A stretch of DNA of 43,629 nucleotides, taken from assembly GCA_029251525.1 (NCBI GenBank), contig JAQXDE010000013.1:1-43629 (forward strand), read 5' to 3'. Made by a program: the position numbers and the translations under genes. Positions 8,454 to 17,490 of the stretch are shown here, piece after piece; the first letter of the stretch is position 1, and each line of letters begins with the position of its first letter. Under the pieces are notes generated by a model. It did no database searches and was not told the origin of the DNA. It saw nothing but the letters and a program-made list of their open reading frames with translations. The stretch comes from Saprospiraceae bacterium (GTDB lineage Bacteria > Bacteroidota > Bacteroidia > Chitinophagales > Saprospiraceae).

Positions 8454-9839
8454 TTATGATTCAACTACTACTGAAGATAGTTTAACAGATTTTGCTACAA
8501 ATGATTCTAACTTAGCGAAGAAATTTAATATGTCCTCTTTTTTATTCTCAGAATTAATTGTTACAAATCGAATAAACTCATCCTCTCGGAATTTGCCAAA
8601 ACCTACCATAACTTCTGCTTCTTGATACATTAAAGTGCAAAGTTCACTGGCATCTATTCCCTTATAGTTAAAACATATAGAAATTGAATCATCATAACTA
8701 TACAAGGTATAATCAGGATTATTTCTGATATAGTCTCTAACTACATCTGCTAGATAAAATTGTTGATCTACATATTTTTCTAAGGTTTCGGTACCTACTG
8801 ATTTCCAAAGCGTCCAAAATTTCAATGCATCATTTCTACGACCACATTGCATGGAAATTTTACCCAAATTATAATCATCACCATCTGTTTGATACAAGTA
8901 TTCTGCATCATTAGAAAAAGAATCATACAATTGTTGGCTGTGTTTAGTCAAAATAATTGAACAAGTTAATGGAGTACCTAACATCTTGTGAGCGTTTACA
9001 CTAAAAGAGTCTGCTTCCTCTAATCCTGCTACCAAATGTTTGTATTTTTCACTAAAAATTACACCTCCTCCATAGGCGCCGTCAACATGAAGCCACAAAT
9101 TATATTTTTTACAAATTCGACTAGCTGGAAGTATTGGATCATAAGCGCCCAATACAGTTGTACCAGCTGTTAGGTTTACAAAAAAGGGTGTATTTCCGAC
9201 TTCCAAATCTGCCAAAACCAACTCTTCTAAGTGGTCAGATACTAATTCACCTTTAAAATTAGTGTTAACATATCGAACATTATTTCTTCCTATGCCCATC
9301 ATTGCAGCATTTTTTGGAGTAGAATAATGTGATTCTCTAGATGTGTAAACGATGAGTTTCTTTGGCGTTCCTTCTAACTTAATTTCAGCATCGTGAGCAT
9401 CTCTAGCCATAATCATAGCCATCATATTACTCATTGAACCACCCGATGGAAAAGTACCGTTGCCTGCTTTTCCGTAGCCAACCATTTCACAAAGTTTATT
9501 AATAATACTTTTTTCAACACCAACTTGCGGCCCGCCAACTTTGTATGTATACATGCTATTATTCAACATAACAGCAAGCAAATCACCTAGTACAGCTTTA
9601 CTTTTCCTACCACCAAATAATTGATTGAAAAATAAATTAGAAGAAGTTCGAGGAGTAGTTAAGACTAAATCTTCTAATAATTCTTGGAAACTTTCCTCCT
9701 CCATGCCCTTTTGATTTAAGCTTAAATCGACTCGATCATGGAGATTTCTGGCCTCTACATACTCCACAACTGGAGTTTCTTCCTCTGCTTTCAGCAGCTT
9801 TTCTGTGATAGAATTAAATATTTTTAACTCGCCTTTCAT
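8454..9839 (-). CDS. Group II PLP-dependent decarboxylase, probable cysteine sulfinate decarboxylase
   Basis: This 461-residue protein has the group II amino acid decarboxylase fold. PSGGSMSN (131-138) binds the PLP phosphate, H171 (SHYS) stacks on the ring, HVDGAYGG (251-258) holds the Asp that contacts the ring nitrogen, and K285 in NAHKM forms the Schiff base. Substrate class is suggested by FFNQLF...NNSMYTY: F75 and S95 are separated by 19 residues. This matches the X1-19-X2 selectivity motif in which F/S marks cysteine sulfinate decarboxylases and S/N marks glutamate decarboxylases. The divergent neighbour is a cysteine dioxygenase, which makes the substrate, so the pair should convert cysteine to cysteine sulfinate and then hypotaurine in the cytosol. 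Aspartate decarboxylation (to beta-alanine) could be a side activity. The start is ATG 9837-9839. Confidence 0.85.
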   Translation of the reverse strand: MKGELKIFNSITEKLLKAEEETPVVEYVEARNLHDRVDLSLNQKGMEEESFQELLEDLVLTTPRTSSNLFFNQLFGGRKSKAVLGDLLAVMLNNSMYTYKVGGPQVGVEKSIINKLCEMVGYGKAGNGTFPSGGSMSNMMAMIMARDAHDAEIKLEGTPKKLIVYTSRESHYSTPKNAAMMGIGRNNVRYVNTNFKGELVSDHLEELVLADLEVGNTPFFVNLTAGTTVLGAYDPILPASRICKKYNLWLHVDGAYGGGVIFSEKYKHLVAGLEEADSFSVNAHKMLGTPLTCSIILTKHSQQLYDSFSNDAEYLYQTDGDDYNLGKISMQCGRRNDALKFWTLWKSVGTETLEKYVDQQFYLADVVRDYIRNNPDYTLYSYDDSISICFNYKGIDASELCTLMYQEAEVMVGFGKFREDEFIRFVTINSENKKEDILNFFAKLESFVAKSVKLSSVVVES

Positions 9840-10000
9840 ACTTTGTATTTTATAATTGATTTAAAATTAAATGGGTTATGATCTTAAATATAGAGTTTAC
9901 TATAGTTTTATTCTATATACTCTTTAATTGTTTAAAAACGAAATTTAATACCACATGATTAAAAAGTAAATTAATGAAAATCATATGATAAAAACTTGAA

Positions 10001-10032
10001 TTTGAAATATTCCTCTTGCTTTCCTACCTTTG
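10001..10032 (+). promoter_or_regulatory. Bacteroidota-type promoter of the cysteine dioxygenase gene
   Basis: TTTG at 10001-10004 and TACCTTTG at 10025-10032 are separated by 20 bp, a full match to the -33/-7 consensus (TTTG, TAnnTTTG). Transcription should begin within a few bases of the ATG at 10038, giving a leaderless or nearly leaderless mRNA. Confidence 0.7.
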
Positions 10033-10037
10033 TTTCT

Positions 10038-10571
10038 ATGGTAAAAGAAAAAATAACATCACTTGAAGGATTATTAGAAGTTCTTCCTGGATGCTCCGGT
10101 AAAGATTATGTAGGTCTGATAAAGCGGATCGATTTGGACACAATGGACTTCTCTCCCTATCAATTTTGGTCTCAAGATCACTACACTCGAAACTGTATCG
10201 TAAGAACTAAAAAACACGAATTAATATTACTTTGTTGGGAAGAAGGCCAAGAAACTCCAATTCATTGTCATGCAGGGGAGGAATGTTGGGTATATTTACT
10301 TCAAGGAGAAATGAAAGAAGTACGATATGAAGATGAAGAAAATACAAATACTCCTCTTCCTATAGATGAAATGATGGTAAAGGAAAAAAAGTTTTCATAC
10401 ATGAATGACGAAATGGGCTACCATTCATTAAAAAATATATATCCAGGCAGAAGTATGAGTTTACACCTTTACATGAATCCTATAGATACTTGCCAAGTAT
10501 ATAATAACAAAACTAAATCCTTCGACTGGAAGGTTCTATCTTACCATTCAAAAGAAGGAAAATTGCTTTAA
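10038..10571 (+). CDS. Cysteine dioxygenase, type I
   Basis: From ATG 10038 the protein has 177 residues. It is a cupin with the cysteine dioxygenase signature. Iron ligands are H76 and H78 (PIHCHAGEECW) and H129 (MGYHSL). C83 and Y145 (SLHLY) correspond to the Cys-Tyr crosslinked pair of the mammalian enzyme, with the same seven-residue H-to-C spacing. The ends IDTCQVY and SYHSKEG also match the eukaryotic-type enzyme closely. It oxidises L-cysteine to cysteine sulfinate with O2. An upstream in-frame TTG (9996) would add 14 residues, but a promoter -7 box lies inside that stretch, so the ATG is preferred. Its divergent neighbour encodes the decarboxylase expected to use its product. Confidence 0.92.
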   Translation: MVKEKITSLEGLLEVLPGCSGKDYVGLIKRIDLDTMDFSPYQFWSQDHYTRNCIVRTKKHELILLCWEEGQETPIHCHAGEECWVYLLQGEMKEVRYEDEENTNTPLPIDEMMVKEKKFSYMNDEMGYHSLKNIYPGRSMSLHLYMNPIDTCQVYNNKTKSFDWKVLSYHSKEGKLL

Positions 10572-10604
10572 GAAACTATTAAATGGTAGTTCAGTTTTTA
10601 AATG

Positions 10605-10645
10605 AGAAGAGATGAGTATTGATAATTACTCATCTCTTCTTGTTT
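10605..10645. terminator. Terminator between cysteine dioxygenase and symporter genes
   Basis: A perfect 14-bp stem (10605-10618 with 10627-10640) with an 8-nt loop is followed by TGTTT on the + strand. On the minus strand the tail is TTTAAAAA-like. It separates convergent genes and can serve both. Confidence 0.8.
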
Positions 10646-10663
10646 ATCATATTATGGGTTGAT

Positions 10664-12166
10664 TTATTTATGAACATCTATCATAAGTCCCTGTTGTTTG
10701 TCATCCAATTTACTAATAATAAATCCCGCAAGCATTGCGAATAAAAAGGAAGGTAACATCACGTCCATTTTTTCAAAAAGAATTCCGTACTCGGGAATCC
10801 TTGTTGCCCCGAATTTGAATAATGGAACACATAAAAATCCAGTAATCATGGATGCGATGGCTCCTTTTTCTGTATATCCTTTCCAAAACAGGGATAATAT
10901 CATCACTGGACAGAAAGTAGCTGCAATTCCAGACCATCCAAATATTACAAACCAAAATATAGTTCTATCTGGGGAGAGCACTGAAATGGTAAGAGAGATA
11001 GTTAATGCAATTAAAGCCATTATTATAGTTACTTTCCTTGACAGACTTGTCAGTGTTTTGTCGTCTGCGTCTGGATGCATGATTTGTTGATAATAATCAC
11101 GAGTAATTGCACTTGAGGCAACTACTAAAAGAGAGTCAATCGTTGACATGATTGCTGACAAAACTACTGCAACATAAAGTCCAACAAGAATCGTTGGCAT
11201 CACATCACTCACTAACATTGACAAAACATTTTGTGCACCATTCCCAAGAGTGGATTCTATATCAACTCCTGTTTCGCTGAAATAATATCGACCAATAATC
11301 CCCACCATTACGGCAGCAGAATCAGTCAAAATTGTAAAACCAATCGCTACCCATCTTCCTTTATTAATTTCTGATACATCTTTGATAGACATGAATCGTA
11401 CAAACAATTGTGGCGATCCCATAAAACCTAATCCAATCATCATAAAACCTAAGATTGCAAAAATATTGACAGTGGTCAATCCCCCTGCTCCCCAGATATT
11501 CATCAATTCTGGGTCTATTGCTCGGATACCTTCAAATAAGGAAGGTTCAGAAATTAAATACCAAGCAACAGTTGGTAAGAGTAGTAGTCCAAATAACATT
11601 AATAATCCCTGAAATAAGTCAGACCAAGCAACGGCCACAAATCCTCCAGAAAATATGTAGGTTAAAACTATTAAAAAACCAACGATAGCTCCCGTATAAT
11701 AATCCCAACCTAGAAATGCTTCGAATGCAGATCCTGTTGCATCAATTTGAGCACTCACATAAATGACCACAAAAAAACTAAGTAATGCTGCAGCTATTTT
11801 TCGAAGGGTATGTGTTTTGGATTTGAATCGACTGACTAGGTAATCGGGAATTGTTATGGATTTATAATCATTGGTCAATTTTTTAAAAGGTTTGGCCATC
11901 AAAAACCAAGCAGCCGAAACGCCAATCACTTCTCCAACAACTACCCAAAATGCCGAAACGCCTGCCATGGCACCCATTCCAGTCAATCCTAATAATAACC
12001 AAGCTGATTCTCCTGTTGCTCTACTGGAAAACGCAACAACCCAAAAACCTAATTTTTTACCTCCAACATAATAATCATCGATACTATGAATCTTTTTGGA
12101 AGCATAGTAACCAATTGCCAATAAGACAAAAAAGTATAAAATTAAAATAATGTACTGCGTAACCAT
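10664..12166 (-). CDS. Sodium/solute symporter (SSS family, PutP-like)
   Basis: From ATG 12164-12166 the protein has 500 residues and about 13 membrane helices, the normal SSS length. Family marks include IHSIDDYYVGGKKLGFW and SSRATGESAWLLLG near the N-terminus, as in Na+/proline symporters. VLSAIMSTIDSLLVVASSA in helix 8 carries the Ser/Thr-rich Na2 sodium site. SSS carriers use the sodium gradient to import proline, pantothenate, sugars, acetate and others; sequence alone does not fix the substrate. It lies beside the cysteine dioxygenase/decarboxylase pair, so transport of an amino or sulfonic acid is possible, but only by proximity. A TTG nine codons upstream (12191-12193) is open; a TATATTG resembling a -7 box overlaps that TTG, so I prefer the ATG. 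Confidence 0.85.
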   Translation of the reverse strand: MVTQYIILILYFFVLLAIGYYASKKIHSIDDYYVGGKKLGFWVVAFSSRATGESAWLLLGLTGMGAMAGVSAFWVVVGEVIGVSAAWFLMAKPFKKLTNDYKSITIPDYLVSRFKSKTHTLRKIAAALLSFFVVIYVSAQIDATGSAFEAFLGWDYYTGAIVGFLIVLTYIFSGGFVAVAWSDLFQGLLMLFGLLLLPTVAWYLISEPSLFEGIRAIDPELMNIWGAGGLTTVNIFAILGFMMIGLGFMGSPQLFVRFMSIKDVSEINKGRWVAIGFTILTDSAAVMVGIIGRYYFSETGVDIESTLGNGAQNVLSMLVSDVMPTILVGLYVAVVLSAIMSTIDSLLVVASSAITRDYYQQIMHPDADDKTLTSLSRKVTIIMALIALTISLTISVLSPDRTIFWFVIFGWSGIAATFCPVMILSLFWKGYTEKGAIASMITGFLCVPLFKFGATRIPEYGILFEKMDVMLPSFLFAMLAGFIISKLDDKQQGLMIDVHK

Positions 12167-12292
12167 ATTTGTATTTGTTTGGTTTGACGACAATATACTA
12201 TTAAGAATTTACCGTTTGCCTCATAGCATCATTTTTCTTGAAATTAGTTATAGTGAATTTGAATGGACCAACTAATAATTCATGCTATTTAT

Positions 12293-12364
12293 TAAATTTG
12301 GTTCTACTCAAACTAAATATTAGGCCAGAACAGGATATCATAAAATTATGACATCCTGTTTTTT
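12293..12364 (+). ncRNA. Possible short RNA: orphan -7 box plus intrinsic terminator
   Basis: TAAATTTG at 12293-12300 fits the Bacteroidota -7 box, and a strong terminator ends near 12364. No coding gene on the + strand feeds into that terminator, so the unit would make a roughly 60-nt RNA. No convincing -33 TTTG lies at the right distance; the nearest is about 31 bp away. Treat as a guess. Confidence 0.2.
12329..12364 (+). terminator. Orphan intrinsic terminator
   Basis: The 14-nt stem arms (12329-12342 with 12347-12360) have one mismatch and a 4-nt loop, followed by a run of T on the + strand. The minus strand has no U-run. The neighbours on both sides are minus-strand genes, so its target is unclear. 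The rest of the 12.17-12.67 kb gap holds no gene I can see. Confidence 0.7.
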
Positions 12365-12668
12365 AACAATCTACATTATTTATTTCAAGTCTTTGAATTT
12401 TAGACATCCATCTAAAATAAACTAGGGATAAAGGCAAAAAATAATATCTCCAAAAAAAATCCAATTTAAAATAAATACTTAATAAAATCCCAAATGAAAT
12501 GGTAAACTATTGTTTCGATAATCCTTTGTCCTATCATTTACTTTTCACAAAATATCATTATGCTATATTATGCTAATAAAAAAAAATATTTTTGAGTTAG
12601 GTATTATCTTTTATTTGACCTTTTTAAGTCGAAATAAATTGCAATTTATTTCAATGAATAACCCCAAT

Positions 12669-13028
12669 TTATTTTTGCTGCTCGCTTATGGTCTTCGTAA
12701 TCTCGGAAATGACATCACCGGTATGTTCCGTTGTTCTATTCTCGATCAACATTATTTTGCATTCCTCTGCAGCGGATACTCTGTGTCGGATACCTTTTTT
12801 GACAATAAAAAAATCGCCTTTCGTCATTGTAAAGTTTTTGTCATTTTCTATTTCAAAAAACAAACTTCCTTCCAAAATATAAAACATCTCATCTTCATTT
12901 GGATGAGCATGCCATGGAACTTTTTCGCCTTTTATTTTTGCAATTTTTATATAGGTATCATTAACTTCTCCTATCACCTTTGGAGAAAAATAATTAGGGA
13001 CTTCATTAAATTTTTCTAAAACATTCAT
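12669..13028 (-). CDS. Small cupin-domain protein
   Basis: This 119-residue single-domain cupin has motif 1 in WHAHPNEDEMFYILEGSL (about residues 39-56): two His and a Glu as metal ligands with the usual G. Motif 2 lies around GDFFIVKKGIRHRV (about 71-84), whose His is the fourth ligand. The metal site is therefore complete and a divalent metal is expected. Such stand-alone cupins include isomerases, dioxygenases and sugar or metabolite-binding proteins, and the sequence does not choose among them. The start is ATG 13026-13028. No operon partner is seen: the gene stands alone between two gene-poor stretches. Confidence 0.8.
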   Translation of the reverse strand: MNVLEKFNEVPNYFSPKVIGEVNDTYIKIAKIKGEKVPWHAHPNEDEMFYILEGSLFFEIENDKNFTMTKGDFFIVKKGIRHRVSAAEECKIMLIENRTTEHTGDVISEITKTISEQQK

Positions 13029-13562
13029 AATTCAATTATTATAAGTTTAAGAGATAGTAGCTACAAAAAACAAAAAATATCCATCCAGAAGTAAGAGCAA
13101 AAAATTGCAATATATATTTAACAACTTTATCTCTATCTAAATTATATCTTCAATAACTTTAGCAACATATTCAACCATCAAAATACCTTTTTAGTACTTT
13201 CAAACAAATTACAAATACCAACCAACCGTCATCGATAAAAAGACTTTTAAATTAAAAAAAGACTAATGTTATAAATTCCCCAATTAGATTTACCTCCATT
13301 AATTATTCAATTGATATAAATGCTGTATTAGCTAGATAAATTAAACACTACAAATTAATACTTCGACATAAAAATACCCTAGAGAACTTGGATACTTTTT
13401 CATATAGGCAACTTTAAAACAATGACAACATTTTATTTTTTTATCCTGCATCAATACATTTATGAGTCACTCCCGTATCCTTTAAAGGATATCGACTTTA
13501 AATAATCGTTTTTAATTTTCCTATCTCAAAAAAAATTATTCTTTTCAAGAAAACTTTTAATC
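13029..13562. other. Gene-free AT-rich stretch
   Basis: No coding potential or recognisable remnant is visible. A perfect 16-nt palindrome, TATCCTTTAAAGGATA, lies at 13476-13491 and could be a protein-binding site, but no nearby gene makes this convincing. Confidence 0.4.
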
Positions 13563-13950
13563 TTAAAAATAGGGAGGGTTTCCGTCGCTGATAATATGGC
13601 TTTCTTTTTTCCAAATATCGAAGTTCAAATAATTTCTACCACCTATACAATAAATAACATCATAAGCTTTCTCTTTTTTTGTAAAATCCTCTTTTCCATA
13701 AATAATTACATAATCTACTCCAAACGATTTTACTAACTTAAATCTTTGAGTACTACATATTCCTGCAACTCAAATTCCAAGGTATTTTGTAATTTAAACA
13801 GTAGCTGTCCCCAAACCTGCAAGTACCCTGTTAATTAAAATACTTTGACCTATTTTAAGGTTAATAACTTCTTAAAGAATATTCCATGAGATTATTGGCC
13901 CACCTCCCATAGGTTCAAATTGCTCAAAAGAAATATCCTCAAGCATATAA
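13563..13950 (-). pseudogene. Decayed zinc-binding/quinone oxidoreductase-type alcohol dehydrogenase (MDR family)
   Basis: On the minus strand one frame reads as the middle of a medium-chain dehydrogenase but is broken by three stops (two TAA, one TGA). The order is LEDISFEQFEPMGGG, then INLKIGQSILINRVLAGLGT (the NAD(P)-binding region, normally IKPGQ-V-LINGASGGVGT), then ITKYLGI, VAGICSTQRFKLVKSFGVD (normally V-GV-ST-N-ELV-SLGAD), YVIIYGKEDFT and YDVIYCIGG. Degraded residues include the glycine-rich loop, now RVLAGLGT. The catalytic N-terminal domain and the C-terminal end are missing or unrecognisable, and the frame ends at 13563. It has clearly been inactive for some time. Confidence 0.75.
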
Positions 13951-14351
13951 ATGCTAAAATCTACTAACACTCTCAAAAACAAAATATCATAAAGATATCG
14001 ATGCGATTGTTTTCCAATTTGTGAGTACGCCTAATTTTGATAGATATAATTGAAATAAAGTGGAGGTTACAAATAAACTTATTAAAAAAAAGACTAATAA
14101 TATTAAAATATTATTAGAAGGTCTGTTCAATTAATTAATTCGAAAGAATACCACCATCGCTTTTTCAACTTTTAGATTAATTGAATTAGCATAGTAGATA
14201 GTAGCTGTCAAAATTAAGCCCTACCTCTATCCTTCATTACCTTAAGGTCATGAATCGACAACTATTTAGAATTCTCCACCTAGAACTATTAAATCAATTT
14301 TCACAAAAGTTTAAAAAAAGTATATCTTTCGAAAAAAAGTTTAAAAAAATT
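13951..14351. other. Intergenic region between the pseudogene and the lipoprotein gene
   Basis: It may hold unreadable remains of the dehydrogenase N-terminus. An AT-rich inverted repeat (14094-14104 with 14107-14117) is present but has no T-run. A near-identical A-rich repeat, ATTAAAAAAA(A)GACTAAT, occurs at 13251-13267 and 14081-14098, on either side of the pseudogene; it is low in complexity. Confidence 0.35.
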
Positions 14352-14837
14352 ATGATTAAAATGGAAAAAATATTTTTAATGCTTTTAATTCTTACAAGTT
14401 GTTCAAATGAGCCCAATGATAATAATGAAAACATAACTCATAACAAACAAGAATTTAATTTGTCCTCAATTATCGGCAAATGGAAACTAACTGATAGTAA
14501 TCCAATTCTAGAAGGTGAGATTATAAGTGAATATTTTGAGGATGACACCTTTAAACAGAATGGAGTAATTAAATCATTTCAACCAAGCTATACCTGTCAA
14601 ATGTCATCAAACGGTACCTTCTCATTTTTAAATAATACATTATCTTATTCTTACCTAGCAGAAAGTATGTTTGATTGCAAACCTGAGTCGTTTCAATTAA
14701 TGGTAAATTCTTACATGGGAAATAAAGAACTTGAAACGAGTGAAAATAGAATATTAAAACTTGATGACAAGGTAATGATTCAAGAAAACTTACTGACTAA
14801 AAAAATACTTACATTTGAGAGAATAATTGAAAAATAA
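14352..14837 (+). CDS. Small lipoprotein with a lipocalin-like domain
   Basis: From ATG 14352 the protein has 161 residues. It starts MIKMEKIFLMLLILTSCSNE, a lipoprotein signal with C17 as the lipidated residue. After an Asn-rich linker comes IIGKWKLTDSNPI, the usual opening strand of small lipocalin-like domains in Bacteroidota lipoproteins. A predicted all-beta region with two further Cys follows. The open frame extends upstream to 14250, but those 34 codons (Lys/Phe-rich) would bury the signal sequence, so the later ATG is chosen. Likely surface or periplasmic; ligand unknown. No partner gene is adjacent and no function can be assigned. Confidence 0.65.
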   Translation: MIKMEKIFLMLLILTSCSNEPNDNNENITHNKQEFNLSSIIGKWKLTDSNPILEGEIISEYFEDDTFKQNGVIKSFQPSYTCQMSSNGTFSFLNNTLSYSYLAESMFDCKPESFQLMVNSYMGNKELETSENRILKLDDKVMIQENLLTKKILTFERIIEK

Positions 14838-15139
14838 AAAATCAATCATTTTTGAATATTAAAATTTAAGGTTTTATTCTTCACTTGATTTCTAAAGATT
14901 TTATTAAATTAACTAGATTGGATTAGCTATTACTTTGGCAACAATAATAACTATGTTTTCACTTAGAATTTTTTTTGTGGATTTACTTAAATAATTAATT
15001 ACAAATGGTTTGGTAGTTATATCGATTTCTTTTATAACAATTAATTTACAATTAAAAAACAACTTCTATTTCTAATGATACACTTTAATATAAGTAGACA
15101 TCTTAGATTATTTTTTATTTTTTCATACTCTATGCTTTG
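14838..15139. other. Gene-free region before the terminator
   Basis: About 300 bp of AT-rich sequence between convergent genes. Nothing recognisable is seen apart from the terminator that follows at 15140-15179. Confidence 0.4.
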
Positions 15140-15179
15140 AAAACGAGCCAATCAATGTTATTAATGATTGGCTCGTTTT
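15140..15179. terminator. Bidirectional terminator before the S9 peptidase gene end
   Basis: A perfect 15-bp stem (15140-15154 with 15165-15179) encloses a 10-nt loop. The + strand ends in TTTTAATTTTT and the minus strand in TTTTC. It lies 60 bp past the stop of the minus-strand peptidase gene. Confidence 0.8.
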
Positions 15180-15239
15180 AATTTTTAGATTAAGTAAATA
15201 ATCTTTACTAAAGTCAACAAACAACACAAAGACAAAAGC

Positions 15240-17246
15240 TTACATCTTCAATTCATTAGTCACCTCTTCTAAAAAGTCAAACCACGTCTGATAAAAAGTA
15301 ACTGTATTTTCTAATCCTTTTATTCCATGACCTTGTCCTTCGAAAGTAACCAGTTTCACATTTTTATCATATTTTCTCAAACTATCCGCCATCATCGTAC
15401 TACCTGCGATTGGTACACGACTATCATTTGTTCCGTGAGTTAAGAGAAGATGACCTTTCATTTTATCTGCATGATAAAGTGGCGAACGATTATTGAGTTT
15501 TGCACTTTCAGTTTTTGGATCACCTGCTTCGAGTGTTACCCAATCTGGAATATTACAGTTTTCATAAAAATGAATAATATCTGAAAACCCTGCATGACTT
15601 AATCCAAACCCCCAATCAAATTCAGCTTTGTTTCCATTGATCTCTCCCGGAAAAGTCAAAGCTCGCATCGTCGCAAATCCCCCATGACTACCGCCGAATA
15701 CACCAATATTTTTTGCAGGAATATTTAATTTCTCAGAGATATACTTGGCTGCATAAAATACATCAATAATTTCATTGCCACCTAAATCTTTATCGTTTAA
15801 CGCTGAGAAATCTTTCCCAAAACCACTGCTGCCACGAGGCGAAGGACTTAAAACATAAATTCCAGCATCTGCCAAAATTTGATATCGAGTGCTAAAATTA
15901 TTTCCGCCACCATAGAAAGATTGAATCATCACTATTTGATCTTTGGCCGGAAGTGGATTTTTAGGTTTATACAGGTAGGCATGGAGTTCTCTTGTTTCCC
16001 CAGTCATAGGATCTTTGTCAAAAGTTGGGTAAGTAATCCGTTCAGGAGTAGCATTGTAAATTTTTTCCTTTAATTCTTTAGGTACATCAACCACCGTTTT
16101 AGAAATCAAATTATCCGTCGAAACCGTCATCTCATCAATTCGAAACATCGATGCATTGGACCTAGCTGACATCATCATTTTGTCGCCATCTGAATCATAT
16201 ACTTCTAAAGACACATTACTTTTTTGTTGCATGACAATATCACCTGAAGGTAGATCCAATAAGTAGATTTTAGTTTCAATTGGTGATGAAGTAGTAGCAA
16301 AAACATATTTCTTTCCCTCAATGGTAACGATCTCTGAGGTGCCCAAATCAGTTTTGAATGTTGTCAGTTGAGTTGACTTTTTTGTTGAAACATTAAGGCT
16401 ATAGATATTTCTAAAACCGTCCTCATTGGAAACATACATAAAAGTATTATTGTCCAGCCACTCTTTAAAAATCTCCGGGAAACTTCTTTTTCTCGATGCA
16501 TCAGTTAATAGTGTCTGCGATTTTTCATTAAAATCAATATAAACAATATTCCCATAAGTTCGATCAGCATCTTTAAGTGCGGTTACTACCACACCTTTTC
16601 CATCTGGTTGCCAACTTGGTGTTCCCCAAGTATATCTCATATCAGCTTTATCCTGGATAATTTTAGTTTCATTATTAGTTTCCAAATCCAAAATTCTTAA
16701 TTCACTTAAACGATTTTCTTTATCTCCTAGCCGAGCAATGTAGGCTACTTTAGTTCCAGCTTCATTCCATCGGTAACCGAATATGTATGGGACGTCAGTC
16801 AATTTTTCCACCTTCCCTGTTTTGGGATCAAGGCGAGTTAAATTAATTACTTCATCATTAATTTCATCGCCTGTCCAGTAAAGATGGTTATCATTTTTAT
16901 TATAGCGTATTCCCCAAACGTTTCGGGTAGAGTAATCAATATCAGAAATTTTTTTACCTTTTGTCAAATCAGGATTGCTACTTAGGTCGAGTTCCAACAG
17001 ATCTGTTGTCGCACCTCTTTTCATGTAATACAATTTTTCAGCAGCATAGTATGGATTGAAACCACTGTAAGGAAATCCTTCCACAAATGGTGTCAAGTCA
17101 ATTGATCTTCCTTTGAAAGAAACCATTCGTGAGTTATCTTTTTCGGTAATGGTTAAGGCATCAGTTACAGCAGGTTCTCCCTCTCTTCCACAACTTAGTA
17201 ATCCAATGAAAAAGAAACTAAACAATATAAATTGGAGTAATTTCAT
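15240..17246 (-). CDS. S9 family prolyl oligopeptidase-like serine peptidase, lipoprotein
   Basis: This 668-residue protein begins with a lipoprotein signal ending LLSC (C19). A seven-bladed beta-propeller of WD/PD40-like repeats (about 45-385) follows, then an alpha/beta-hydrolase domain (about 400-668). The catalytic triad is complete: S520 in GGSHGG, D608 in HGTNDSRVP and H640 in GQGHG. The strand YKPKNPLPAKDQIVM opens the hydrolase domain, as in dipeptidyl or acylaminoacyl peptidases of family S9. These enzymes cut short peptides admitted through the propeller, often after Pro or an N-acyl residue. Lipid anchoring points to the periplasm or outer membrane. The start is ATG 17244-17246. 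It is a single gene ending at a strong terminator. Confidence 0.88.
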   Translation of the reverse strand: MKLLQFILFSFFFIGLLSCGREGEPAVTDALTITEKDNSRMVSFKGRSIDLTPFVEGFPYSGFNPYYAAEKLYYMKRGATTDLLELDLSSNPDLTKGKKISDIDYSTRNVWGIRYNKNDNHLYWTGDEINDEVINLTRLDPKTGKVEKLTDVPYIFGYRWNEAGTKVAYIARLGDKENRLSELRILDLETNNETKIIQDKADMRYTWGTPSWQPDGKGVVVTALKDADRTYGNIVYIDFNEKSQTLLTDASRKRSFPEIFKEWLDNNTFMYVSNEDGFRNIYSLNVSTKKSTQLTTFKTDLGTSEIVTIEGKKYVFATTSSPIETKIYLLDLPSGDIVMQQKSNVSLEVYDSDGDKMMMSARSNASMFRIDEMTVSTDNLISKTVVDVPKELKEKIYNATPERITYPTFDKDPMTGETRELHAYLYKPKNPLPAKDQIVMIQSFYGGGNNFSTRYQILADAGIYVLSPSPRGSSGFGKDFSALNDKDLGGNEIIDVFYAAKYISEKLNIPAKNIGVFGGSHGGFATMRALTFPGEINGNKAEFDWGFGLSHAGFSDIIHFYENCNIPDWVTLEAGDPKTESAKLNNRSPLYHADKMKGHLLLTHGTNDSRVPIAGSTMMADSLRKYDKNVKLVTFEGQGHGIKGLENTVTFYQTWFDFLEEVTNELKM

Positions 17247-17490
17247 GATGAGCTATTTTTTTAAATTGATTAAAAAAACTGGTTTCAAATAAAAGAATAT
17301 TTTAAAAATATAAAATTGCTTGATGAGATAGGAATCCGTTTTTGCATTAACACTTAAAATTGGCGAGTAGATTAAGAAAGGATAGTTTTAAATTTAATAT
17401 ATATTTTTCACATAAATTCAGAAGCTATATAATATGTCAATCCAATACATGTACATTGGCACGAACATGAAACGACTTCTTTTTTATTTT

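Noticed and set aside
12570-13019. Plus-strand open frame of 149 codons
   Set aside because: It lies antisense to the cupin gene, which has complete metal-binding motifs; the plus frame is Phe/Ile-rich without a family.
13476-13491. 16-nt palindrome as an operator
   Set aside because: No gene start is close enough, and a single AT-rich palindrome is expected by chance in such sequence.
13251-14098. Near-identical A-rich repeats on both sides of the pseudogene as possible transposon ends
   Set aside because: The repeats are low-complexity poly-A with seven specific bases; no transposase or target duplication is seen.
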